Program-made: the position numbers and the translations under genes | Shown here: one piece after another, positions 22,994 through 30,583 of the stretch | Layout of the letters: every line of letters begins with the position of its first letter | Numbering within the stretch: position 1 is the first letter of the stretch | Assembly: GCA_002778705.1 (NCBI GenBank) | Contig: PFAM01000023.1 | Location: forward strand, 97,232 to 133,579 | Source of the DNA: Candidatus Falkowbacteria bacterium CG10_big_fil_rev_8_21_14_0_10_37_14 | GTDB lineage: Bacteria; Patescibacteriota; Patescibacteriia; Patescibacteriales; Patescibacteriaceae | Length of the DNA: 36,348 nt | Direction of reading: 5' to 3' | The notes under the pieces: model-generated | The model's input: the letters and a program-made list of their open reading frames with translations, nothing else | What the model was told of the DNA's origin: nothing | Databases searched by the model: none

Positions 22994-25816
22994 ATGTTAA
23001 TATTAAAAAAAAATGCGTCCATTTTAAAGTTGTCTCTACGCCAACAAGCCTTTACATTAGTAGAAATACTAACAACAATTAGCTTAATCGCTATTATCGT
23101 TAGCGTGTCCATAGTTATCGTTACTAAACTACGCACAAACGCCGAAGATATTACCTATCTTAATGCCGTTACTAATGTCCAGACGGCACTTAATTCCTAT
23201 AAAATAGAAACTGGTTTTTATCCATCTACTCTAATTCCTGGTCAACCACTTATCAGCCCTATCGGAAAAACATTTCTTTCAGCTGGCCCGACTCAATCTG
23301 GTAAAATAGCCAACTGTCCAATCAGTGATTACACCTACACAGTAACTAACAATGGCCTATCATATAACTATAAATATTGTCTTAATAAATCCAGTATTAA
23401 CAATTGTAGCAGTCAAATAAGCTATGTAGCCAACCCTTCAGGCATTACTTCTTTAGGCCTTTGCAACAACACTTGCTGTTCAGTTGGGCAAATTTGTTTC
23501 AATAACACTTGTTGCACACGACAATGCTCCAATAAAGACTGTGGTGATGACGGCTGTGGTGGCTCTTGTGGAGATTGTTCTGCCCCTAACACCTGTGGCG
23601 GAGCTGGTGTCACCGGAGTTTGTGGTTGTATCTCTGAAACTAATATTGCTTTTTGCACCAGAAATAATCAAACCTGCGGTCCCTTAACAGCGCTTGATAA
23701 TTGTGGTATTTCTAGAACCGTAGCTGCTTGTGACACTTGTGATGGCAAAACCTGTGGCGATAGTGGTTGTAACACAACTAGCTGTGGTTCTTGCATTGCT
23801 CCAAAAACTTGTGGTGGTGCTGGTGTAGCCAACACTTGTGGCTGTACTCCAAATTGTTCTGGAAAAACTTGTGGAGACGATGGTTGCGGTGGAGTTTGTG
23901 GTACTTGCTCTGGCACTCAAGTTTGTGGTGGTGCTGGTGTAGCCAACACTTGCGGTTGTTTCCCTGGTGTTTGTGGCGAAAATTGTGGAACTTGTAGCAC
24001 TCAACCTTTCATCATTTGGACAGAAGTCTTTGGCCAAGGACAATTATATCGCGTAGCTCGTGACAGACAAGATAATACCAAATTAGTAGCCTCTATGTCT
24101 GGAGGCTCGGTGTATATTTCTAATGATAACGGTACCACCTGGACAAAAACAAGTACCCTTACATTTGGCAAACCTTATGATGTCGCCTCTGCTAATAATG
24201 GTAGCACCTTATATGTTGGCATGTATGCCAATAGCAGTTATAACCAACCCGGCATCGCTAAATCAATTAATCGTGGCTCCACTTGGAGTAAAATCTATTC
24301 AACAGACACCCGCGCTCTCGCAACCTCTAATGATGGACAAAAAGTTTTAGTCGCCAACACCCCCGTTTCTAAACTTAGCTTATCAACTAACAGCGGCTCA
24401 ACTTTTTCATCAATTGCCACTCCTGGCACAGCCTTATGGCTTTCAGTATCAATGTCTTCTGATGGCACAAAAATGGCCGCTATCGGTAAATTTACTAATA
24501 GCTATGCAGTTTGGGTTTCGACTGATAGTGGTACTACTTGGAATAATACTTTAACAGTTAACGATTACAGCGGTAATAGTTATATGGCACAGTTAGCCTA
24601 TTCTGGCGATGGCACTAAACTATTTGCAATAATAAATGCTAATTTCCCTGTTTATAAATCCACTGATGGAGGCCTCACTTTTACTTCAGGAAATAATGGA
24701 CTTTGGGCATCTTTATCAGTTTCTTCTGACGGCACTAAGATAGGTCTTACTAAAATAACTACCGCTCCTAGCGGCGATTTCTATTTATCAACTAATTCCG
24801 GCACTAATTATAGTAAAGTTAATACCAACTCTTTAACCACCGCTTATTATTTATCATCTAATTACACAGATGGTTCAATTATTTGCGGTGGGCAAATATC
24901 AACTAACAATGGCGTAACCTGGTCCCCATTTTTTTATCCTTATGATTGGACAGCTGTGGCTATTAATTCCAACGGATCCACTGCCTTAGCACTAACAAGT
25001 TCTAATCCAAATCTCCCTCATTTTACAACTCTCTTTAAAACCGTTAATGGTGGTACAACCTGGGCTCGTGTTTTTTCATCATACCAACAAGACTCTATTG
25101 GAAAAGCTGTAATTATGTCTGAAGATACCAACCACGCTTCATTCAGCATTAAATCTAGCTCAGATAGAGGTTTTTACACCTCTAACGATCTTACTACTTG
25201 GAAAAAACTATTCTCAGTCCCAAATGCCGCCTATAACAATATCAGTGGATCATATCGTTTATTTTACCAAATATATAACTACGAAAATGGAGCACCAGCG
25301 CCTATAGGACAAAATTATTGGGCAGAATCAGATTCATCATTCTCTTCGATTAGTGGTGGCTCGTCTATGTCTTCCGATGGCCTAAAAATCTTTGTTTATC
25401 AAATCAACGGATTTCTTCACATCTCTCACGATAGAGGAAAATCATGGATGCCAAAATTATTTGAACAAACTAGAGCTTGGTCCAGCATTGCTAATTCTAA
25501 TAGTGGTTCAACGGTAGCCGCCACAATAAATAGTGGTTATATCTGGGTTTCTACTGACAGTGGCGTTACTTGGACAGAAAAAACATCTTCTGGTAGTAGA
25601 GCTTGGTCAGCCATAGACGTTTCCTCTGGAGGTTATTTTATAGCAGCTGCAGTTAACGGAGGCTATATTTATCTCTCAACTGATAACGGCACTAGCTGGA
25701 CAGCCTTAACAGGTGCCGGGATAAGAAATTGGACTAGCCTAAAGTTTTCAGCTAGCAGTAATAAATTAATAGCTGCCTCTAGCTATGGACCAGTTTCCAT
25801 AGCTCCGATTCAATAA
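22994..25816 (+). CDS. type IV pilin-like protein with Cys-rich region and Asp-box beta-propeller
   Basis: A 940-residue surface protein. Order seen: a short basic leader, then QQAFTLVEILTTISLIAIIVS, a class III prepilin signal with cleavage expected after A19 (Ala, not the usual Gly, at -1) and Glu at +5; a pseudopilin-like segment (about 45-150) with TGFYPS as in GspG-type pseudopilins; a Cys-rich region (about 157-334) of repeated CGDDGCGG-x-CG-x-C and CGGAGVxxxCGC units; and about 600 residues with a dozen Asp-box (BNR) motifs such as STDSGTTW, STNNGVTW, SHDRGKSW and STDNGTSW. The last part should fold as one or two beta-propellers. An adhesin or sugar-binding tip carried on a pilus is the likely role (inference). 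No SD; a terminator follows. Confidence 0.85.
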   Translation: MLILKKNASILKLSLRQQAFTLVEILTTISLIAIIVSVSIVIVTKLRTNAEDITYLNAVTNVQTALNSYKIETGFYPSTLIPGQPLISPIGKTFLSAGPTQSGKIANCPISDYTYTVTNNGLSYNYKYCLNKSSINNCSSQISYVANPSGITSLGLCNNTCCSVGQICFNNTCCTRQCSNKDCGDDGCGGSCGDCSAPNTCGGAGVTGVCGCISETNIAFCTRNNQTCGPLTALDNCGISRTVAACDTCDGKTCGDSGCNTTSCGSCIAPKTCGGAGVANTCGCTPNCSGKTCGDDGCGGVCGTCSGTQVCGGAGVANTCGCFPGVCGENCGTCSTQPFIIWTEVFGQGQLYRVARDRQDNTKLVASMSGGSVYISNDNGTTWTKTSTLTFGKPYDVASANNGSTLYVGMYANSSYNQPGIAKSINRGSTWSKIYSTDTRALATSNDGQKVLVANTPVSKLSLSTNSGSTFSSIATPGTALWLSVSMSSDGTKMAAIGKFTNSYAVWVSTDSGTTWNNTLTVNDYSGNSYMAQLAYSGDGTKLFAIINANFPVYKSTDGGLTFTSGNNGLWASLSVSSDGTKIGLTKITTAPSGDFYLSTNSGTNYSKVNTNSLTTAYYLSSNYTDGSIICGGQISTNNGVTWSPFFYPYDWTAVAINSNGSTALALTSSNPNLPHFTTLFKTVNGGTTWARVFSSYQQDSIGKAVIMSEDTNHASFSIKSSSDRGFYTSNDLTTWKKLFSVPNAAYNNISGSYRLFYQIYNYENGAPAPIGQNYWAESDSSFSSISGGSSMSSDGLKIFVYQINGFLHISHDRGKSWMPKLFEQTRAWSSIANSNSGSTVAATINSGYIWVSTDSGVTWTEKTSSGSRAWSAIDVSSGGYFIAAAVNGGYIYLSTDNGTSWTALTGAGIRNWTSLKFSASSNKLIAASSYGPVSIAPIQ

Positions 25817-25828
25817 ACAGCTATCAAT

Positions 25829-25859
25829 AAAACCTCCCAATAATCTATTGGGAGGTTTT
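25829..25859. terminator. bidirectional intrinsic terminator between the pilin-propeller gene and miaA
   Basis: A 14-bp stem AAAACCTCCCAATA / TATTGGGAGGTTTT (25829-25842, 25846-25859) with a 3-nt loop and T-runs on both strands. Confidence 0.9.
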
Positions 25860-25862
25860 TAA

Positions 25863-26768
25863 TTAGCCGTCACCTAAAAAATTTTTTACTAATTCATCTG
25901 CCTCATCAATTGTTTTAATCCAATGTATCTTTACATCTTGTTTCTCCCAACGTTTAAACCAAAACATTTGTCTTTTTGCAAAATGACAAATATCTTTATA
26001 TAATGCTTCCACCATTTCATCATATTCAACCTTGTCTTGCAAATATCTAGCTATCCATTTATATTCTAAACCAAATTTTTCCAAACGCTGCCAGGTCACC
26101 CCCTCATTATTTAATCTTTCTACTTCCCCAATCATGTCTTCTTGATCCAGTCGGCTCATTAATCTTTGTTTAATCCGTGTATCCAAGACTTCTTTTGGCC
26201 AAACCAAACCAATCAACAAACAATCATACCGCGGCCGGTTTACTCTCGCCGTTGGTTCAGTTTTAGCCACAGCCAACTCTACATAACGCCCTAACCGTCT
26301 TTTATTATTTAAGTCGCTATTATTTAATTTAGCAAAAAATGTTGCATTAGCTGTTTTCAATAACTCTTGCAACTCTTCGACTGTTTTAGCTTCTAATTCT
26401 TCACGCAAGGCTCTATTAGTTGGCACATTAGGCATTACATAGCCATCACACACCGCTTGTAGATAGAGACCAGAACCGCCAACCACGATTGGCTGTTTTT
26501 TATTTACAAATATCTTTTCAATCGCTTCATAAGCTAGTCGCTGATAACGAGCTAAATCGAATTGTTCATTAGGTTTAGCCACATCAATTAAGTGATAAGG
26601 TACTCCCCCATAATCTCCCAAGTCTTTACCACTGCCAATATCCATACCCAAATAAACCTGTCGGCTATCAGCACTAATAATCTCACCTTCCAGATTTTTA
26701 GCTAATTTTATACCCAAACCAGTCTTACCAGAAGCTGTTGGACCTAAAACAACAATTAGTTTTTTCAT
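25863..26768 (-). CDS. miaA: tRNA dimethylallyltransferase MiaA
   Basis: Adds the isopentenyl group to A37 of tRNAs that read UNN codons. Seen: MKKLIVVLGPTASGKTGLGIKLA (P-loop), ISADSRQVYLGMDIGSGK, VPYHLIDVAKPNEQFDLARYQ, VVGGSGLYLQAVCDG and the C-terminal KRQMFWFKRW. I place the start at the ATG at 26768 (301 residues), which matches the family; the frame extends 7 codons to 26789 (MSITFTN). Neither start has an SD. miaB, which acts on the product of this reaction, lies 0.8 kb away on the same strand. Confidence 0.95.
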   Translation of the reverse strand: MKKLIVVLGPTASGKTGLGIKLAKNLEGEIISADSRQVYLGMDIGSGKDLGDYGGVPYHLIDVAKPNEQFDLARYQRLAYEAIEKIFVNKKQPIVVGGSGLYLQAVCDGYVMPNVPTNRALREELEAKTVEELQELLKTANATFFAKLNNSDLNNKRRLGRYVELAVAKTEPTARVNRPRYDCLLIGLVWPKEVLDTRIKQRLMSRLDQEDMIGEVERLNNEGVTWQRLEKFGLEYKWIARYLQDKVEYDEMVEALYKDICHFAKRQMFWFKRWEKQDVKIHWIKTIDEADELVKNFLGDG

Positions 26769-26847
26769 ATTTGTAAAGGTTATTGACATGTTTTTATGTT
26801 TAATGCTAGTTTTATGTTAGTATGTTCAATTAAACGGAGTTTGTATC

Positions 26848-27588
26848 GTGAATGAAATTTCCGAACACCTGCTATTATCCGATAATAAACAGCTTTTGTT
26901 CTTTAAAAATAACTTCCATTTATCTGGCATTACCACAAATCTTTTTGGTGATACTAGCTATCAAAATCTAGAACAAGAACAAGAGCTTAATCTGACCCTT
27001 AGTCGATCGTTTTCAGCTATTAGTTACCATAAACTGGAAGTTAAGCATCAAGACGAAATAATTGTTTTAAATAAAAACTCTTATTCTGAAGCTAATTATC
27101 ATCAAGCCGATGGTTTAATCGCTTTTGGAAAAAATCACTTTAAAATGTTACTGTGTAACACTGGTGATTGTCCAATTGTTATCTTAACAGATCCTAGTCG
27201 TGAACTGCAAGCTATTATTCACAGTGGCTGGCGAGGTTGTCGCTTAAGTATCACGAGAAAAGCCATTTTAAAAATTTGTGAAGTAGGTTTTGAAGCAGAG
27301 GATTTAATTGCTACAGTATGGCCTGGCATCGATTTTGAGCATTACATTTTTGGAGAAAAAGACGGTGCTAATTTTCCTGGGCATTACTTTAATAATCGTC
27401 TCAACCTACAAAGTGTTATTAACGAACAGCTGCTTAGATCTGGCTTACGACCAGAACACATTCAAATACCTAACATTAGTTCAGCTAGTCACAATTATGT
27501 TACTGGTCTAGCCTTTCGCTCTTTCCGATTAAGACGGGAGATGGAACGCAACATGGTATTCCTATTTAACAACGCTTGTGTTTATTAA
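26848..27588 (+). CDS. PgeF/YfiH-family (laccase-domain) protein
   Basis: A 246-residue protein of the Cu-oxidase_4 family. Characterised members include Escherichia coli YfiH (PgeF), linked to peptidoglycan-precursor editing, and the mammalian LACC1/FAMIN purine enzyme. Metal-site residues visible: H67 (EVKHQDE), C108 (CNTGDCP) and H125 (IIHSGWRG). The family's ADC motif reads GDC and the usual QVHG reads VKHQ, so the site is somewhat divergent. The GTG start is supported by GGAG 9 nt upstream. It is divergent from miaA and convergent with miaB, overlapping the miaB 3' end by 4 nt. Whether it edits peptidoglycan or acts on purines is open. Confidence 0.85.
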   Translation: MNEISEHLLLSDNKQLLFFKNNFHLSGITTNLFGDTSYQNLEQEQELNLTLSRSFSAISYHKLEVKHQDEIIVLNKNSYSEANYHQADGLIAFGKNHFKMLLCNTGDCPIVILTDPSRELQAIIHSGWRGCRLSITRKAILKICEVGFEAEDLIATVWPGIDFEHYIFGEKDGANFPGHYFNNRLNLQSVINEQLLRSGLRPEHIQIPNISSASHNYVTGLAFRSFRLRREMERNMVFLFNNACVY

Positions 27589-28880
27589 CTAGTACAACGA
27601 CTCCCTACGAGTCGTTTTTTTATCTTGCCTTTTAATCCAAATCGCTTCACTTCTAATATCTCTACCTCATAAAATTTTCCAATCTCTCCCTCGCCAGTCC
27701 ATAATACTGTTTTAAAATCTCTCGTTTTTCCACTCACTGTATTTTTTCCTTTTTTTACTTCATCGGCCAATACTGTAAGTGTTCGTCCCACCAAACGCTG
27801 GGCATTCTCTACTACTGTGCTTTTTAAAATATCATTCGCAATTATCTCTCGTCTTTGTTTTTCCTCTAGTGTTATGTCATCTGTCATTTTTTCAGCTACT
27901 GTCCCTGGTCGTGGACTATATTTAGCAATATAAGCCATATCAAATTTAGCCTTTTTCATTAATGTAATTGTATTTTGAAATTGCTGCTCACTTTCTCCAG
28001 GAAATCCCACAATAATATCAGTAGAGATTAAAGCCTCTGGGCTATAGTCTCGAATCATTTTTATTAATGATAAAAAATGTTCAGCTGTATATCGACGATT
28101 CATCGTTCGCAAAATATCATTATCACCGGCTTGCACTGCTAAGTGAAAATACTGTGCTGTATGTTTTCCTCTAGCCACTGTAGCAATTAATTTTTCTGAC
28201 AAATCTTTTGGATGACTAGTTGAAAACCTTAACCAAAAATCACCCTCTAATTCATCTATTTTTTTTAATAAATCCGCGAAATCCAACCCATCGCTTTTAT
28301 AACTATTAACATTCTGAGCAATTAAGGTTATTTCTTTATAACCTCTCTGTAATAAATTTTTTACTTCATTAATAATTTCTTGATGCGGTCTATAAACTTC
28401 TGGCCCCCTAGCATAAGGCACCACACAATAAGCACAAAAATTATTACAACCATTGCCAATTGGTACATAAGCGCTAACCATCGAACTATATTTAGCTTCT
28501 AGAGACAGATAATCCAAACTACCACTTGGCGCATTATCCTCCAAGCCCAATAAATTTTTTAGCTTTGCTAGCTCAGTTATTGGCAACCAAATATCAACCG
28601 AGTCTGCTAAATAATCACGAACATCAGGTCTTAAGGCCAAACAGCCGGTCAAAACAATTTTTAGATTAGGGTTAACCTTTTTCCATCGCGGAGCTAGCTC
28701 CTTAATACGGTTTTCAGCCGACTGACGCACACCACAAGTCACTAAAATAGCCACCTCAGCGTTTTCAGGGCCTTCAGTCGAAGTCAGGCCAGCCGAAATT
28801 AAATAAGCTTCCAGACGCTCACTATCAGCCTTATTCATCTGACACCCCATGGTAAAAATATAAAATTTTGATAAGCTCAT
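27585..28880 (-). CDS. miaB: tRNA-2-methylthio-N6-dimethylallyladenosine synthase MiaB
   Basis: A radical-SAM methylthiotransferase that converts i6A37 to ms2i6A37. Domains: N-terminal UPF0004 with cluster cysteines in FTMGCQMNKADSE, LVTCGVR and LTGCLA; a radical SAM core with GNGCNNFCAYCVVPYARG (CxxxCxxC) followed by GYKEITLIAQNVNSY and FPGE; a C-terminal TRAM region (about 365-425). Length (431) is normal. It needs two [4Fe-4S] clusters, tying it to the Fe-S operon at 5.9-8.3 kb. The last codons (RLVGSRCTS) contain the terminator of the convergent PgeF-like gene. The ATG is preceded by AGAAGG lying in the arm of a 48-bp palindrome. Confidence 0.95.
   Translation of the reverse strand: MSLSKFYIFTMGCQMNKADSERLEAYLISAGLTSTEGPENAEVAILVTCGVRQSAENRIKELAPRWKKVNPNLKIVLTGCLALRPDVRDYLADSVDIWLPITELAKLKNLLGLEDNAPSGSLDYLSLEAKYSSMVSAYVPIGNGCNNFCAYCVVPYARGPEVYRPHQEIINEVKNLLQRGYKEITLIAQNVNSYKSDGLDFADLLKKIDELEGDFWLRFSTSHPKDLSEKLIATVARGKHTAQYFHLAVQAGDNDILRTMNRRYTAEHFLSLIKMIRDYSPEALISTDIIVGFPGESEQQFQNTITLMKKAKFDMAYIAKYSPRPGTVAEKMTDDITLEEKQRREIIANDILKSTVVENAQRLVGRTLTVLADEVKKGKNTVSGKTRDFKTVLWTGEGEIGKFYEVEILEVKRFGLKGKIKKRLVGSRCTS
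27596..27621 (+). terminator. terminator of the PgeF-like gene embedded in the miaB 3' end
   Basis: Stem AACGACTC / GAGTCGTT (27596-27603, 27609-27616) with a 5-nt loop and seven T. It lies wholly within miaB coding sequence. Confidence 0.85.
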
Positions 28881-28888
28881 AATTCTCT

Positions 28889-28936
28889 ATCATCCTTCTA
28901 GTTCAGTATACTAGTATACTGAACTAGAAGGATGAT
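28889..28936. repeat. 48-bp perfect palindrome before miaB
   Basis: Positions 28889-28912 are the exact reverse complement of 28913-28936, centred on ACTAGT, with no spacer. The end nearest miaB reads AGAAGGATGAT on the minus strand, so an SD-like AGAAGG lies in one arm, 13 nt from the ATG. No U-run follows on either strand, so it is not a terminator. Confidence 0.9.
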
Positions 28937-28937
28937 T

Positions 28938-28976
28938 AAAAAAATAACAACAAGCGACTAAGGTTTTTAGTCGCTT
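28938..28976 (-). terminator. intrinsic terminator after dnaJ
   Basis: A 10-bp stem AAGCGACTAA / TTAGTCGCTT (28952-28961, 28967-28976), then on the minus strand GTTGTTA and seven T. The U-run is offset by about 7 nt from the stem. Confidence 0.7.
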
Positions 28977-28982
28977 ATAATT

Positions 28983-30071
28983 TTATAATCCCTCTTTAGC
29001 TAATTCTTCTAAAATTTTTCGTTGATCGCGTGACAATTTTCCAGGCACTTTAATTACTACTTCCACCAAATGATCACCTCGCCCATTACTTCGTAATCTT
29101 GGGATACCTCGACCACGAATTGCAATAACTTGTCCAGACACCGTCGCTTCCGGTATTTTTAAAATTACCTCACCATCAATCGTCTCAACTCCTTTCTTCG
29201 TACCTAAAACAGCTTCACTATACGTTATTTCTAATTTGGTTTTAATATCATTTCCTGACCGGCTCCAACGCTTGTCGGCTCGCACTCTAACTCTTAAATA
29301 TAGGTCACCAGCTGGTGTCCCGTGTGGTCCAGCTTGACCTTGACCGACAAACTTAATACTCTCTCCATCCCCAACACCAGCCGGAATTTTAATAGACAAG
29401 CTCGTAACATCATTTTTTATACCTTCACCGCCACACTCTGAACAATTTTTACTAGCCTTACGTCCTCGCCCTAGACAATCGTCACAAACCGCGGCCATTT
29501 GTACATTACCTAAAATAGTGCGTTGAATTTTAGTCACACGCCCACTACCTCGACAAGTGCTACAAGTATCAATCTTTGCTCCTGGTTCCGCACCTGTGCC
29601 ACTACAACGATTACAGTTTACGGCCTTACGAAGTCTCAATTCTTTTTCTACACCAAAAGCTGCTTCCAAAAAATTTAGCTCTAAAACCGCCTCAATGTCA
29701 GCCCCACCTGATTGTCTGCCCCCACCACTACCAAAACCAAACATATCACCAAATGATCCAAACATATCGCCTAAATCACCAAAATCAAACTGCGCTCCAT
29801 TTTGCCCAGGATTAAAACCACCAAAACCTGATCTAGAGCCACCTCCATTAGACCCAGCGCCACTAAAGGTTTGACCAAATTGATCATATTGAGCCCGTTT
29901 TTCCTTGTTAGACAAAACCTGGTAAGCTTCATTCGCCTCCTTAAACTTAGCTTCATTACCACCAGCCTTATCAGGATGATGTTGATGAGCTAATTTATGA
30001 AAGGCGCGTTTTAATTCTTCAGCGCTAGCTGATTTATCTACACCTAAAATTTTATAATAATCCTTAGACAT
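28983..30071 (-). CDS. dnaJ: chaperone protein DnaJ
   Basis: A 362-residue class A J-domain co-chaperone that stimulates DnaK ATPase and delivers substrates. Seen: J-domain with HHPDKAGG (HPD), a Gly/Phe-rich region (about 72-120), four zinc-binding repeats (CNRCSGTG, CSTCRGSG, CDDCLGRG, CSECGGEG), then two C-terminal beta domains with PAGVGDGESIKFVGQGQAG. It is the last gene of the chaperone run, 130 nt after the DUF3467 gene and followed by a terminator. No SD. Confidence 0.96.
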   Translation of the reverse strand: MSKDYYKILGVDKSASAEELKRAFHKLAHQHHPDKAGGNEAKFKEANEAYQVLSNKEKRAQYDQFGQTFSGAGSNGGGSRSGFGGFNPGQNGAQFDFGDLGDMFGSFGDMFGFGSGGGRQSGGADIEAVLELNFLEAAFGVEKELRLRKAVNCNRCSGTGAEPGAKIDTCSTCRGSGRVTKIQRTILGNVQMAAVCDDCLGRGRKASKNCSECGGEGIKNDVTSLSIKIPAGVGDGESIKFVGQGQAGPHGTPAGDLYLRVRVRADKRWSRSGNDIKTKLEITYSEAVLGTKKGVETIDGEVILKIPEATVSGQVIAIRGRGIPRLRSNGRGDHLVEVVIKVPGKLSRDQRKILEELAKEGL

Positions 30072-30084
30072 AACATGCGCAGAA

Positions 30085-30190
30085 AAATTTCAAATTTTAA
30101 ATTTTAAAATAATTTTCCAAACAAAAACTAATTTTTTAAAAATTAAAATTTGGTTTTGTTTATTTTGAAATTACAAAATTAAAAATTCTC
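30085..30190. repeat. AT-rich repeat-like block between DUF3467 gene and dnaJ
   Basis: Low-complexity words (AAATTTCAAATTTTAAATTT, AATTTTTTAAAAATT) in the 130-nt gap, partly matching the reverse complement of the nusG-rplK block at 17026-17113. AAAATTNNAA words on both halves allow an imperfect hairpin. Confidence 0.4.
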
Positions 30191-30201
30191 CAGAAAATTT
30201 A

Positions 30202-30483
30202 TTACTCTTTAAAGCCTATCTCTTTCTCAATCATTAAATCCGCTTCTTGAATGTTCCCAAAAGCATCTTCATAACGCTTTAAGTTTTCATTCATGGCCAT
30301 AATCATTCGCTTAAAATGAGCAGGTGAAGAAATTAGTTTCGCTACCACTCGTCCTGATGGTGACATAACATTAGCAAACACTATATGAAATTCTTCTTTG
30401 TTATGACTGATATTAGCCAGGTTGGTATATTCAGCCCCAGAAAAATTGTCAGCAATTTTTAGCCCCTGTGGTTCATTAGCCAT
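30202..30483 (-). CDS. DUF3467 family protein
   Basis: A 93-residue protein. The pattern AEYTNLANISHNKEEFHIVFANV, ISSPAHFKRMIMAMNENLKRYEDAFGNI is the DUF3467 signature (strands with a buried 'EF-F', then a helix with 'SP-H-K' and 'N-YE--G-I'). The function of the family is not known. It lies between dnaK and dnaJ in the chaperone run, so a link to proteostasis is possible but unproven. No SD; a TTTATAAA-type repeat directly precedes the ATG. Confidence 0.85.
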   Translation of the reverse strand: MANEPQGLKIADNFSGAEYTNLANISHNKEEFHIVFANVMSPSGRVVAKLISSPAHFKRMIMAMNENLKRYEDAFGNIQEADLMIEKEIGFKE

Positions 30484-30579
30484 ATGTATCTGTTAAAAGT
30501 TTATAAAGTTAAAATTCAAAAAATAAATAAAATTCGCAAATGGATACACAATAAACTTTAAAAACTTTAAGAACTTAAA
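30484..30579. repeat. TTTATAAA-type dispersed repeats before the DUF3467 gene
   Basis: Minus strand AACTTTATAAACTTTTAAC (30511-30493), ending 9 nt before the ATG, and a more diverged unit AAGTTCTTAAAGTTTTTAAAG (30552-30574) directly after dnaK. Confidence 0.6.
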
Positions 30580-30583
30580 ATGC

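Noticed and set aside
23500-24000. CRISPR-like or tandem-repeat array
   Set aside because: Periodic words are protein-level repeats (CGDDGCGG, CGGAGV) of variable spacing; there are no constant repeats with unique spacers.
23422-24350. Several long overlapping reading frames on both strands in the Cys-rich part of the pilin-propeller gene
   Set aside because: They arise from the repeated TGT/GGT-rich codons of the cysteine units, have low-complexity products, and none has its own promoter or SD.
28889-28936. The 48-bp palindrome as a rho-independent terminator
   Set aside because: Neither strand has a U-run after it, and dnaJ already has its own hairpin with a T-run at 28938-28976.
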